NCBI RefSeq assembly: GCF_026340655.1
Contig: NZ_JAPEOZ010000001.1
Span: 9,238,001-9,302,000, forward strand
From: Streptomyces sp. NBC_01275
Lineage (GTDB): Bacteria; Actinomycetota; Actinomycetes; Streptomycetales; Streptomycetaceae
Reading direction: 5' to 3'
Length of the DNA: 64,000 nt
Part shown: positions 1-8,659 of the stretch, piece after piece
Numbering within the stretch: position 1 is the stretch's first letter
Layout: each line of letters starts with the position of its first letter
Notes under the pieces: model-generated
Database searches by the model: none
What the model was told of the DNA's origin: nothing
The model's input: only the letters and a program-made list of their open reading frames with translations
Position numbers and translations under genes: made by a program

Positions 1-236
1 CGGTGCACGTCGGCCACCGGGAACGGCCGATCCACGTGCACCCGCCACCAGGGGCGGAACAGCGGCCCCGGCAGCCCCGCGAGCACCGCCAGGCGCAGCA
101 GCCCGGACGTGCCCGAGGACAGGTAGACGCCCCCGGAGCGGCCGCCCGCCGCCCGCAGCGCGTCCGCCACGGACCCGGTCAGCAGCTCGGGCGGCGGCCC
201 GGACCGCTTCCGCTCGTCCCCGGCGCTCCCAGTCAT
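1..236 (-). CDS. Partial SpoIIE/GAF-type signalling protein (N-terminus only)
   Basis: Reverse-strand frame opening at an ATG at 236, preceded by the Shine-Dalgarno-like AGGTAGG, and running off the left edge. The 78 visible residues include a run resembling 'GVYLSSGTSGLLRLAVLAG' followed by 'FRPWWRVHV'. This is the usual start of the GAF sensor in Streptomyces SpoIIE-type serine phosphatases, which act on anti-sigma antagonists. The catalytic part lies outside the window, so the phosphatase assignment is inferred from the N-terminus only. No membrane segment is visible, so it is probably cytosolic. Confidence 0.6.
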   Translation of the reverse strand, partial: MTGSAGDERKRSGPPPELLTGSVADALRAAGGRSGGVYLSSGTSGLLRLAVLAGLPGPLFRPWWRVHVDRPFPVADVH

Positions 237-331
237 CGGCCCTACCTCGTCGGTGCGCCGCCGCGTGGGCGACACAGCAAGAATGCGCCACACCGGACCG
301 GATGTGCATCCGCGCGCGGTCGAAAGAGGGG

Positions 332-1015
332 TCAGGCGCCAGTGGCGCGCAGGGTGCTCTTGGCGAGCTCGTACGCCGGGAGCATCGCCTCGTGCTCCTC
401 GGTGTCCATCCCGCCGAGGTGCAGCACGACGGGGCCGTCGGAGGTGCTGACGGCCAGCGCGCGCTCCTTCTTGGTCTCCTCCAGGAGCTCGCTCGTGGTG
501 ACGTACTCGACCTCGGCGCCGGTGACGCCGGCCGCCTCGAAGGAGCGGTACTTCGCCCCGCTCGACCCCTCCTCGGCGCTCACGAACTCCTCCAGCACGG
601 CGCGCGCGTCGCCGTCGCCCGGCTCGCCGGTCCAGACCCGCAGATATCCGAGCTTCCCCGCGGGCTTGGCGTCGATCTCGCAGGCCATGGTGACGGGCCC
701 CTGGTGCAGAAGCGCGTCCGCGAGGTCGGCCAGATCGCCGCCCGCGTCGTCCGCCTCCTGCGCGTCGACGGCCTCGGCCTTCCAGAACTCGGCGACGTCG
801 AAGGTGACGGGCAGCTCGCAGGCGGACCCGGAGGCGCCGACGGACCCGCCGCGCTGAGCGACCTTCGCGCCCGCGCTCGCGGTAGCCGTCGCCTTCGTCT
901 TCCCCTTCGGTGAGGCGTCCGAGCCTCCCCCGTCGGCCGCGCACCCCGTCAGCAGCCCCGTCAGCAAGACCGCCGACGTCAGCCCCTGCCCCACGTTCCC
1001 CACCCCGATGCGCAC
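332..1015 (-). CDS. Secreted lipoprotein of unknown function (227 aa)
   Basis: Starts at GTG 1015, behind GAGAGGGG about 10 nt upstream. This start is preferred over a longer frame because it puts a lipoprotein signal at the N-terminus: VRIGVGNVGQ, a hydrophobic core and the lipobox LTGC. A short Gly/Ser/Lys/Ala linker follows, then a mature domain of about 170 residues with two cysteines (SACEL and MACEI, probably a disulfide) and a regularly folded alpha/beta look. No catalytic motif is recognised. It should be anchored to the outer face of the membrane. Similar small lipoproteins are common and uncharacterised in Streptomyces. Confidence 0.75.
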   Translation of the reverse strand: MRIGVGNVGQGLTSAVLLTGLLTGCAADGGGSDASPKGKTKATATASAGAKVAQRGGSVGASGSACELPVTFDVAEFWKAEAVDAQEADDAGGDLADLADALLHQGPVTMACEIDAKPAGKLGYLRVWTGEPGDGDARAVLEEFVSAEEGSSGAKYRSFEAAGVTGAEVEYVTTSELLEETKKERALAVSTSDGPVVLHLGGMDTEEHEAMLPAYELAKSTLRATGA

Positions 1016-1027
1016 TGCTGTGTCCCC

Positions 1028-1063
1028 TCTCGATACCGGTCGCGACGCCGGTCTCGATACCGG
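1028..1063. repeat. Direct repeat of TCTCGATACCGG, 24 bp apart
   Basis: Two perfect 12-bp copies at 1028-1039 and 1052-1063, lying just upstream of the reverse-strand lipoprotein start. The spacing is a little over two helical turns. This could be a regulator site, but no regulator is implicated. Confidence 0.4.
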
Positions 1064-1290
1064 CGGGGCACTGTAACCGAGGCGCGGGCCGCCGGTCGCA
1101 CCGGTTTCGGGGAGCCGTCGGCGCCGGTCCGGCACGGGCGACGACGGCGCGGAAGAGTGACATGCCGTCAGACCCGGCTCCGGGCGGGCACCCATAACGG
1201 CGTGATCAACAACGCCGCGTCGGTCCGCCGAGCCACCTGTCCCGGCGCTCCCCGCTCACTGGCCCTTCTCGCACTCGCCAAGGGGCACGA

Positions 1291-2718
1291 ATGGCCGAGT
1301 TGACGCGTCGCAGACTGCTGGGATCCGCCGCGGGCGCGCTGGGCGGCGCCGCGGCCCTCTCCCTCCTCCCGCCGAGCGTGCAGAAGGCCGTCGCGGCCGA
1401 ACCGCCCCGGCACAGTTCGCTCGCCGACATCGAGCACGTCGTGCTGCTGATGCAGGAGAACCGCTCGTTCGACCACTACTTCGGCACCCTCTCGGGCGTG
1501 CGCGGCTTCGCCGACCCCGACGCACTCACCCTCGACACCGGCCGCTCGGTCTTCTACCAGCCGGACGCCGAGAACCCCAAGGGCTACCTCCTGCCGTTCC
1601 ACCTCGACACCCGCACCTCCAGCGCCCAGGCCATCCCGTCCACGAGCCACGCCTGGTCCGTGCAGCACGACGCGTGGAACGGCGGCCGGATGGACCGCTG
1701 GCTGCCCGCCCACCGCAAGGCCGACGGCGTCAACGGCCCCTATGTCATGGGCTACTACACGCGCGAGGACATCCCGTTCCAGTTCGCGCTCGCCGAGACC
1801 TTCACCGTCTGCGACCACTACTTCTGCTCGGTCCTCGGCCCGACCTGGCCCAACCGCCTGATGTGGATGACCGGCACCCTCGACGCCGACGGCGCCTCGG
1901 GCGGCCCGATCATCAACAACACCGCGCCGACGCCGTACGGCTGGACGACGTACGCCGAACGGCTCCAGGCGGCCGGGGTCAGCTGGCGGGTGTACCAGCA
2001 GGACGACGACTACGGCTGTAACGTGCTGGAGCAGTTCGCGATCTTCCGCGACGCCCCGCCGGGCTCCGCGCTGTACGAGCGGGGGGTACGGCCGCAGCCG
2101 GAGGGGACGTTCGAGGACGACGCCCGGGGCGACCGGCTGCCGACGGTGTCCTGGATCATGCCGACGAGCCACCAGTCGGAGCACCCGGACTATCTGCCGG
2201 CGGCCGGCGCGGACTTCGTCGCCTCGAAGATCGAGGCCATCGCGGCGAACCCGAAGGTGTGGCGCAAGACGGCGTTCATCCTCAACTACGACGAGAACGA
2301 CGGCCTGTTCGATCATGTGCCCCCGCCGACCCCGCCCGCCGGCACGCCCGGCGAGTTCGTCCGCGGGCTGCCCGTCGGCGGCGGTTTCCGCGTTCCCGCC
2401 ATCATCGTCTCGCCCTGGACCGTGGGCGGCTGGGTGGCCACGGAGAGCTTCGACCACACCTCGGCGCTGCGGTTCCTGGAACGGCTCACCGGAGTGGCGG
2501 AGCCCAACATCAGCACCTGGCGGCGCGGCGCCTTCGGCGACCTCACCTCCGCCTTCCGCCTCTCCTCCCCCCGGCCGCTCCCGCCGAGCCTGCCCCAGGA
2601 CACCGCCGAACAGCTCCTGACGGCGCAGGAGGAGGTCGCCACCCTGCCCAGGCCCACGCTGCCGGGCGCCGACCAGACGTTCCCGCACCAGGAGGCGGGC
2701 CGCCGCCCGCAGCGCTGA
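1291..2718 (+). CDS. Tat-exported phosphoesterase of the phospholipase C / acid phosphatase family
   Basis: The ATG at 1291 follows AAGGGG. Residues 1-37 form a twin-arginine signal (TRRRLLGS plus an Ala-rich core ending near AVAAE). The mature protein begins with IEHVVLLMQENRSFDHYFG, the hallmark of the Pfam phosphoesterase family (non-haemolytic phospholipase C, AcpA). Later conserved pieces include 'GPTWPNR', 'NYDENDGLFDHV' and 'RVPAIIVSPW'. At 475 aa it lacks the C-terminal beta domains found in the roughly 700-aa phospholipases C. It is therefore of the short type, releasing phosphate or head groups from phosphoesters outside the cell. The substrate cannot be told from sequence. Confidence 0.88.
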   Translation: MAELTRRRLLGSAAGALGGAAALSLLPPSVQKAVAAEPPRHSSLADIEHVVLLMQENRSFDHYFGTLSGVRGFADPDALTLDTGRSVFYQPDAENPKGYLLPFHLDTRTSSAQAIPSTSHAWSVQHDAWNGGRMDRWLPAHRKADGVNGPYVMGYYTREDIPFQFALAETFTVCDHYFCSVLGPTWPNRLMWMTGTLDADGASGGPIINNTAPTPYGWTTYAERLQAAGVSWRVYQQDDDYGCNVLEQFAIFRDAPPGSALYERGVRPQPEGTFEDDARGDRLPTVSWIMPTSHQSEHPDYLPAAGADFVASKIEAIAANPKVWRKTAFILNYDENDGLFDHVPPPTPPAGTPGEFVRGLPVGGGFRVPAIIVSPWTVGGWVATESFDHTSALRFLERLTGVAEPNISTWRRGAFGDLTSAFRLSSPRPLPPSLPQDTAEQLLTAQEEVATLPRPTLPGADQTFPHQEAGRRPQR

Positions 2719-2719
2719 C

Positions 2720-2833
2720 CTGGAGGGGGACACGCGGCTCGACCTCGGCCCGGACGCCGCCTTCGTCAGCGGTACGGACCTCCTCGTCGACGGCGCAGTC
2801 CTCGCCGGCCTCGGCCGCGGCCGCACCGCGTGA
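2720..2833 (+). pseudogene. Remnant of a short-chain dehydrogenase C-terminus
   Basis: Directly behind the phosphoesterase stop, an open frame of 37 codons reads ...DAAFVSGTDLLVDGAVLAGL... and ends in TGA at 2831-2833. The stretch FVSGTDLLVDGAV matches the conserved C-terminal element of classical SDR oxidoreductases (x-F-V-T-G-x-x-L-x-V-D-G-G). There is no Rossmann fold, catalytic Tyr-Lys or start codon upstream, because the phosphoesterase occupies that position. It looks like what remains of a gene deleted when the two neighbours were joined. Confidence 0.55.
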
Positions 2834-2953
2834 GCGTGGCCCGGGTATGTGACGCAGGCGACGGTCCTGTGAGAGGACTGATCCTCACAGGCCGTCCTTG
2901 CGTCTACCAGAGGGCGACGCGCACGAACACCGTGCGGTGCGTTCGCGCGATGA

Positions 2954-4357
2954 ATGGTGGGGGGAACCTTGGGCATCCTGCGTCCGGAACTGGAACGGCC
3001 TCGCGACGGCCGCCTCGAGGAGCAGCCGCGTGCGGGCGACGCCGACGGCGGGCTCCGGGTCGGCGCCGTCGAGGCCCAGCCGCACAGCGGCGGTGTCAAG
3101 GAGCGGCTGCGCGGGGGCGGGGGCGGGGTCGAGATCGAGGTCGAGCTGCGCGACCGCCGTACCGAGGGGGAGTTTCCGGGCGGCCGCGCCCAGGAGAAGC
3201 CGCACGGCGATGGCGTCGAGCAAGAGGTGCGCGGCCGCCGCACGGAGGGTGGGCGCAGGGCCGGGCGCGCCGCGGGGGAGCAGCGGGGCGGCGGTACTGA
3301 GGGGGAGCAGCGGGGCGGCGGTACCAGGCAGAGGGCGCGCGGTGGCGCCGAGGAGGAGCTGCGGGGCGGCGGATCCGGGGGCCGGCCGCGCAGGAGCGCT
3401 CCCGTGCGGGTGGCCGCGTTCGTCGGACGGACGCTGAAGGGCGAGTGGCACGGCATCGTCGCCGACCCCGTACGACAGCTGCGCCGACGCGGTCCCGCCG
3501 GGCTGCTGCTGGCGGCCGTGGCCTGCGGGGGCGTGATCTTCTTCCACGCCATCGCGCAACGTCCGGCCGGCGCGACGGCGGTGCGGATACTGGGCGGAGT
3601 CCAGGGCGACCTGCCCCTGTGGCTGGCCCTGCTGCGCACCCCGATCTCCCTGTACGTCCCGGCGCTCGACCTGCCGGTCTGGGCCGGCATCACCCAGCTG
3701 TTCCTCGCCTTCGCCCTGGCCGAACTCGCCCTCGGCCGCAGAAGGACCCTGGCGATCGCCTACGCGTCCACCCTGGCCGGCACCCTCACGGTGCGGTTGA
3801 TGATCGCGCTGGGGCCCGGCTGGTGGGGTCTGGGGCTGCCGCCCGAGGTCGGACAGGTGCTGGACACCGGTCCGTCCGCGGCGGTCGTCGGGCTCTTCAC
3901 CTACCTCTCGGTCGTCCGCCACGCCCCCATCGTGTTCACGCTCACCGGCGGCTCGATGGTGTTCGAGTCGATCGCCAAGCCCAACCTGGCCGGCCGTGAG
4001 CACCTCATCGCGGTGGGCGCCGCCCTCGTCCTGGGCCTGGTGCACGAGTACCGCCGCCATCGGCGGCAACGACCCTCCCGGCCTGCGGAGACGCGGACGG
4101 TCGACGCGACCGGCGCGGACTGCGGCGGCCCCGCCGAGAAGGTCGTCAAGGACGCCGTGGGCAACGTGCTGCGGGACGGCGACTCGGTGGTCGTCGTCCA
4201 GGCGCTCGAGGTCGAGGGGAGCCCCTCCGGCATCGAGGCCGGCACCAAGGTGCGCGGCATCCTCCTCGCCGACGGCGTCGACTGCCACGACATCGACTGC
4301 AGGATCGACGGCTTCGGGGCGATGCGGCTCAGGTCGAGCGTGGTCAAGAAGGCCTGA
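2954..4357 (+). CDS. Multi-spanning membrane protein with rhomboid-like core and C-terminal PhnA-like domain
   Basis: Three parts are visible. Residues 1-150 are hydrophilic low complexity (Glu/Gly/Arg, with repeated GEQRGGGT). About 160-380 hold five or six hydrophobic segments, including TGPSAAVVG and later REHLIAVG, reminiscent of the Ser and His positions of rhomboid-like membrane proteins; activity is not certain. About 395-467 ('KDAVGNVLRDGDSVVVVQAL' through 'VDCHDIDCRIDGFG') match the PhnA fold, a small beta domain named from phosphonate operons. Start is uncertain: ATG 2954 has no ribosome site, TTG 2969 follows GGGGGGA, and GTG 3404 follows AGGAG with 7-nt spacing and would remove the low-complexity region. 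Confidence 0.65.
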   Translation: MVGGTLGILRPELERPRDGRLEEQPRAGDADGGLRVGAVEAQPHSGGVKERLRGGGGGVEIEVELRDRRTEGEFPGGRAQEKPHGDGVEQEVRGRRTEGGRRAGRAAGEQRGGGTEGEQRGGGTRQRARGGAEEELRGGGSGGRPRRSAPVRVAAFVGRTLKGEWHGIVADPVRQLRRRGPAGLLLAAVACGGVIFFHAIAQRPAGATAVRILGGVQGDLPLWLALLRTPISLYVPALDLPVWAGITQLFLAFALAELALGRRRTLAIAYASTLAGTLTVRLMIALGPGWWGLGLPPEVGQVLDTGPSAAVVGLFTYLSVVRHAPIVFTLTGGSMVFESIAKPNLAGREHLIAVGAALVLGLVHEYRRHRRQRPSRPAETRTVDATGADCGGPAEKVVKDAVGNVLRDGDSVVVVQALEVEGSPSGIEAGTKVRGILLADGVDCHDIDCRIDGFGAMRLRSSVVKKA

Positions 4358-4374
4358 CTCCGCCGCCTTTGCCG

Positions 4375-4396
4375 AGCGGCCGCCCGGAAGGCCGCT
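4375..4396 (+). terminator. Stem-loop after the PhnA-domain gene
   Basis: Perfect 7-bp stem AGCGGCC / GGCCGCT with an 8-nt loop, starting 18 nt after the stop codon. It has no T-run, as is usual for Streptomyces terminators. Confidence 0.45.
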
Positions 4397-4516
4397 GACC
4401 TCGGCTTCCTGAGATGTTGCTATGAATTCGTGGGACGGTTGAACACTCCTGGGCTCTGCCGCGTATTGGGCCGGGGGATTTCATGTCCGGCCGCCGACGA
4501 CGTGTAGGAGCACTCC

Positions 4517-6574
4517 TTGGCAGAGAACAGGCGCAGACGCCCAACGGGCGGACGGCGCGCGACCTTCGGGGCGATTGCGCTGATACTCGGCGGCGGTGGA
4601 CTCATGGCGGTGAACGTCTATGCCTCGGCCACCTCCAACGGCGAGTCCGTACAGCTGACCGGAGGGGGCTCGGTCACGATCGACTGTCCCGACGTCGGCA
4701 ACAGTCTGACCTCCGTCCCGGAACAGGCCTCGCCCGAGGTCGCCCGTGAACTCGCGCTCCTGGACGAGCAGATCGCCGCCGCCTACCGCCAACTCCAGGA
4801 CCAGGCGCAGGCCGTACGGCAGGATCCCGGCTTCGCCGACAACGCGGTGATGAACCCGCTGAAGGAGAAGCGCGGCGCGACGATCGGCCGCATCGTGGAG
4901 GCGATCGACCGGAGCGGTGACCGCCCGGAGGGCCTGGACTCCCTCGCCGCCTGCACCCTGCGCATCACCGAAGACCAGGAACAGGGTCAGGGGCAGGGCC
5001 AGGAAGAAGGCCAGGACCAGGGGCAGGACCAGAAGCAGAACGACGGTCAGGGACAGGGCCCGGCTCAGGGGTCCGGTCAGAACGACCAGCAGGGCAACGG
5101 CGGTCAGGCAGGCAACGGCCCGGTCGCCGGCGATTATGCGGACATCACCAGCGTCCAGCCCGCCCAGCAGACCCCCGACCCCAGCTCCGGCCCCTCCCGA
5201 GGGACCTTCGTCACGAGCTGCGGTGTGAACGAGAACGGCCTGTTCAACTCCGACAACGTCATCGTCGCCCCGGGCGTCAGCAACGGCGCCCACCACTTCC
5301 ACGACTACGTCGGCAACCAGTCCAACACCGCCTTCGCCTCCGACGAGGACCTGGCGAACGCCGACACCAGCTGCGTGGACCAGGGCGACAAGTCCACCTA
5401 CTACTGGCCCGTGCTGCGGCTGCAGAACGGCGCCCAGGAGAAGGACGCAGGCAGCCCCGGCGGCGGCATCGAGGGCAACGCCGGCGAGATCGTCACCCCC
5501 AAGGCCGTCACGCTGACCTTCGTCGGCAACCCGCGCTCCCAGGTCACCGCCATGCCCCGGCTGCTGCGCATCATCACCGGCGACGCCAAGGCCTTCGTCA
5601 ACGGCCCGGCCAACGCCAACGCGTCCTGGAGCTGCACCGGCTTCGAGGACCGCCAGCTGAAGGACAAGTACCCGCTCTGCCCGGCCGGCAGCGACGTGGT
5701 GCGCACCTTCCACTTCCAGAGCTGCTGGGACGGCAGCAACATCGACAGCGCCAACCACCGCACCCATGTGGCCTTCGCCGCCGCCGACGGCGCCTGCCCG
5801 ACCGGCTTCGAGGCCGTCCCGCAGCTGGTGCAGCGCATCGTCTACGACGTCGACGCGCCGAGCCTCGCCGACGGCGGCAAGACGACCCCGCTGTTCGCGG
5901 TGGACTCCTTCCCCGAGCAGCTGCACAAGCCGGTGACCGACCACGGCGACTTCATCAACGTCTTCGACGACGACCTGATGACGGAGATGGTCGACTGCAT
6001 CAACGCCGGCCGCACCTGCGGCGCCGGTACGGCCCCGGGCAACGACGACGGCGGCAACGGTGGCGACAACGGTTCCGGCAACGGCGGCGCGGACAACGGC
6101 GGCGGCAACGGTTCCAACGGCGGCGCGGACAACGGCGGCGGCAACGGTTCCAACGGCGGCGCGGACAACGGCGGCGACAACGGATCCAACGGCGGTTCCG
6201 ACGACGCCACCCAACAGCCCCCCGCCCAGTCGCCCCAGGCCCCCGCCCCCGGCAAGGACCCCGCCGCAGGCGACGCCGGTTCCGGCACCGTCACCCACAG
6301 TGCGGAGCCCCGCGCGGACACGAAGCCGTCGGCCGACTCGGGCGGTGAGATCGGCGACGCCGCCACCGCCCCCGCCGACCAGACGCCGACCCCGGCGGAC
6401 ACCACCCCGGCCGACACGGGCACCGGCACCGGCGGCTATGACCAGACCGAGCCCCAGGCGGTCCAGGGCGGCCTCGCCGAGACGGGCGCCGACCTGTGGC
6501 CCGCGGCCGTCGGCGGCCTTCTGGTGATCGCCGGCTTCGTCCTCCTGCGCCGCACGGCCTTCCGCCACCGCTGA
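4517..6574 (+). CDS. Sortase-anchored DUF1996 surface protein (LAETG)
   Basis: The TTG start at 4517 is set by TAGGAG 6 nt upstream. Residues 1-40 form a signal peptide (Arg-rich, then GAIALILGGGGLMAVNVYA). About 60-150 look helical. About 155-200 are a Gln/Gly repeat region. About 230-495 form a DUF1996 domain (SCGVNENGLFNSDNVIVAPG, HHFHDYVGN, then SCWDG and HRTHVAF), seen in secreted proteins of actinomycetes and fungi. A spacer of Asn/Gly 12-residue repeats follows, and the C-terminus has LAETG, a hydrophobic helix and a basic tail (RRTAFRHR). LAxTG is the class E sortase signal of Streptomyces, so the protein should end up covalently attached to peptidoglycan. The role of DUF1996 is unknown. 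Confidence 0.85.
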   Translation: MAENRRRRPTGGRRATFGAIALILGGGGLMAVNVYASATSNGESVQLTGGGSVTIDCPDVGNSLTSVPEQASPEVARELALLDEQIAAAYRQLQDQAQAVRQDPGFADNAVMNPLKEKRGATIGRIVEAIDRSGDRPEGLDSLAACTLRITEDQEQGQGQGQEEGQDQGQDQKQNDGQGQGPAQGSGQNDQQGNGGQAGNGPVAGDYADITSVQPAQQTPDPSSGPSRGTFVTSCGVNENGLFNSDNVIVAPGVSNGAHHFHDYVGNQSNTAFASDEDLANADTSCVDQGDKSTYYWPVLRLQNGAQEKDAGSPGGGIEGNAGEIVTPKAVTLTFVGNPRSQVTAMPRLLRIITGDAKAFVNGPANANASWSCTGFEDRQLKDKYPLCPAGSDVVRTFHFQSCWDGSNIDSANHRTHVAFAAADGACPTGFEAVPQLVQRIVYDVDAPSLADGGKTTPLFAVDSFPEQLHKPVTDHGDFINVFDDDLMTEMVDCINAGRTCGAGTAPGNDDGGNGGDNGSGNGGADNGGGNGSNGGADNGGGNGSNGGADNGGDNGSNGGSDDATQQPPAQSPQAPAPGKDPAAGDAGSGTVTHSAEPRADTKPSADSGGEIGDAATAPADQTPTPADTTPADTGTGTGGYDQTEPQAVQGGLAETGADLWPAAVGGLLVIAGFVLLRRTAFRHR
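6083..6190 (+). repeat. Three tandem 36-bp repeats encoding a Gly/Asn spacer
   Basis: Units at 6083-6118, 6119-6154 and 6155-6190 each encode 12 residues of the GGADNGGGNGSN type. The third copy has diverged (GGCGACAACGGATCC). They form the wall-spanning linker of the LAETG protein, and copy number is likely to vary between strains. Confidence 0.85.
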
Positions 6575-6626
6575 GGTCCAGGAGCTCCAGGCAACTCACA
6601 GAAGTTCAGCTCCAGGCACGCCATAT

Positions 6627-6658
6627 GAGGGGCCCGTCGCACCGCCGACGGGCCCCTC
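6627..6658 (+). terminator. Strong intrinsic terminator after the DUF1996 gene
   Basis: Perfect 13-bp stem GAGGGGCCCGTCG / CGACGGGCCCCTC with a 6-nt loop, 52 nt after the stop. It should isolate the surface-protein gene from the TPR gene downstream. Confidence 0.8.
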
Positions 6659-6823
6659 GGCACGTGAACGCGCAACCAATGACTGCTCCCCGTACGGGCT
6701 CGACTACGGCAAGACGATCTCCTGGGGAACCTCCCGTACGGGTGCTCCCGCCCGGAAGATCCGCCCCCGGCACCGGGTCGCACGGTATACGTCGCTCGAA
6801 CAGTGCGCGACGATGGGAGAGCC

Positions 6824-8548
6824 ATGCAGCCCTCGGAGTACCCCTACGACCTCGGCGCCCACGGCCGGACCGTGACGACCTCGTCCCCCCAGGCCCAGCG
6901 GTGGTTCGACCGCGGACTGGTCTGGTCGTACGCCTTCCACCACGAGGAGGCCGTCTCCTGTTTCGAGGCGGCGGTCCTGGCCGACCCCGACTGTGCCATG
7001 GCCCACTGGGGCATCGCTTACGCGCTCGGGCCCAACTACAACAAACCCTGGGAGTTCTTCGACGAGAAGGACCTCGCGCGGACCGTCGCCCGCACCCACG
7101 CCGCCGTGGAGCTCGCCCACGAGAAGGCCGCGCACGCCACCCCCGTGGAACGCGCCCTGATCGGCGCGCTGCGCGCCCGCTACCCCCAGGAGCGCCCGGC
7201 GCCGGACTGCACGGTGTGGAACGAGCCCTACGCCGACGCCATGCGCGCCGTCCACGAACTCGCCCCCGACGACCTCGACGTCGCCGCCCTGTACGCCGAC
7301 GCCCTGATGAACCTCACCCCCTGGCAGCTGTGGGACCTGCGCACCGGCGAGCCCGCCGAGGGCGCCCGTACGCTCCACGCGAAGGACGTGCTCGACCGGG
7401 CCCTCGCCGCCGAGGCCTCCGCCGAGCACCCCGGCGTCCTGCACCTCTACATCCACCTCATGGAGATGTCGCCGACCCCCGAGGCCGCCCTGCGGGTCGC
7501 CGACCGGCTGCGCGGTCTGGTGCCCGACGCGGGACACCTCCAGCACATGCCCTCCCACCTGGACGTCCTGTGCGGCGACTACCGCCGCGTCGTCGCCGAC
7601 AACATCGCCGCCACCGTCGCGGACGAGAAGTACCTGGCCCGCTCCGGCGCCATGAACTTCTACACGCTCTACCGCTGCCACAACCTCCACTTCACGATCT
7701 ACGGGGCGATGTTCCTCGGCCAGTACCGCACCGCCCTGGAGGCCGCCGACCGTCTGGAGGCCGCGATCCCGCAGGAGCTGCTGCGCGTGCCGAGCCCGCC
7801 GATGGCCGACTGGCTGGAGGCCTTCCTCGCCATGCGCTTCCACGTCCTGATCCGCTTCGGCCGCTGGTCCGACATCCTCGCCCTGCCGCTGCCCGCGGAC
7901 CCCGACCTGTACGCCGTCACGACCGCGCTGCTGCACTACGCCCGGGGCGTCGCCCTCTCCGCCACCGGCCGCGTCGCCGAAGCGGAGGCGGAACGCGCCC
8001 TGTTCCGGACCGCGGCCGACCGGGTCCCCGAGACCCGCATGCTGTTCAACAACACCTGCCAGGACATCCTCGCCATCGCCTCCGCGATGCTGGACGGCGA
8101 GCTGGAGTACCGCACGGGCCGCCACGACCTCGCCTTCGCCGCCCTGGAGCGGTCGATCGAGCTGGACGACGGCCTTCCCTACGACGAGCCGTGGGGCTGG
8201 ATGCAGCCCACCCGCCACGCCTACGGCGCGCTGCTGCTGGAGCAGGGCCGGGTCGCACAGGCCGAGGCGGTCTACCGCGCCGACCTCGGACTCGACGACA
8301 CGCTGCCACGCCCCTCCCAGCACCCCGGCAACGTCTGGTCCCTGCACGGCTTCCACGAGTGCCTGGTCCGGCAGGGCAGGCACGCGGAGGCGCGGATCGT
8401 CGCCCAGCAGCTGAAGCTCGCCGCCGCGCTGGCGGACGTACCCGTGCGGGCGTCCTGCTTCTGCCGTCTGGAGGACGCCGGGAGCGCCGCCGCGACCGCC
8501 GACGGCGACACCGCGGTCACGTCCGGGTGCTGCGCCATGGACAATTGA
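6824..8548 (+). CDS. Tetratricopeptide-repeat protein (574 aa)
   Basis: ATG 6824 is chosen over an in-frame ATG 21 bp upstream because GGGAG lies 4 nt before it. The N-terminal part reads WFDRGLVWSYAFHHEEAVSC then 'CAMAHWGIAYALGPNYNKPW', a TPR-like helical hairpin typical of a conserved actinobacterial/proteobacterial family of unknown function. Further helical repeats run to the C-terminus, including GVLHLYIHLMEM and HMPSHLDVLCGDY. There is no signal peptide or membrane segment, so it is a cytosolic scaffold-type protein. It ends in a Cys-rich tail (ASCFCRLEDA, SGCCAMDN), which might bind a metal; this is inference. Confidence 0.75.
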   Translation: MQPSEYPYDLGAHGRTVTTSSPQAQRWFDRGLVWSYAFHHEEAVSCFEAAVLADPDCAMAHWGIAYALGPNYNKPWEFFDEKDLARTVARTHAAVELAHEKAAHATPVERALIGALRARYPQERPAPDCTVWNEPYADAMRAVHELAPDDLDVAALYADALMNLTPWQLWDLRTGEPAEGARTLHAKDVLDRALAAEASAEHPGVLHLYIHLMEMSPTPEAALRVADRLRGLVPDAGHLQHMPSHLDVLCGDYRRVVADNIAATVADEKYLARSGAMNFYTLYRCHNLHFTIYGAMFLGQYRTALEAADRLEAAIPQELLRVPSPPMADWLEAFLAMRFHVLIRFGRWSDILALPLPADPDLYAVTTALLHYARGVALSATGRVAEAEAERALFRTAADRVPETRMLFNNTCQDILAIASAMLDGELEYRTGRHDLAFAALERSIELDDGLPYDEPWGWMQPTRHAYGALLLEQGRVAQAEAVYRADLGLDDTLPRPSQHPGNVWSLHGFHECLVRQGRHAEARIVAQQLKLAAALADVPVRASCFCRLEDAGSAAATADGDTAVTSGCCAMDN

Positions 8549-8563
8549 TCGACGGCGCTGTCG

Positions 8564-8625
8564 ACGCACAACACAACGTGCAAGAGAACGTGCAACGACG
8601 TGCAACCACGCGCAACGACGCACAA
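8564..8625. repeat. Six phased copies of ACGYRCAA upstream of the lipid kinase gene
   Basis: Copies begin at 8564, 8576, 8588, 8598, 8608 and 8618 (ACGCACAA, ACGTGCAA three times, ACGCGCAA, ACGCACAA). Spacings are 12, 12, 10, 10 and 10 bp, close to one helical turn. The array sits between the TPR stop and the leader/lipid-kinase start, where an operator would be expected. Confidence 0.6.
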
Positions 8626-8641
8626 CAGGGAGACCCGGAGC

Positions 8642-8659
8642 ATGGCGGCTGCACGGTGA
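8642..8659 (+). promoter_or_regulatory. Possible 5-codon leader peptide coupled to the lipid kinase
   Basis: An ATG at 8642 with AGGGAG 9 nt upstream opens the frame M-A-A-A-R-stop. Its TGA (8657-8659) overlaps the GTG start of the kinase (8656-8658) as GTGA. The kinase GTG has no well-spaced ribosome site of its own, so it could be translated by coupling from this mini-frame. No experimental basis. Confidence 0.4.

Noticed and set aside
6496..8655. Forward frame continuous with the lipid kinase from 6496, suggesting a giant 1188-residue protein
   Set aside because: It runs across the TPR gene in another frame with an Arg/Pro-rich product. The kinase proper starts at the GTG at 8656.
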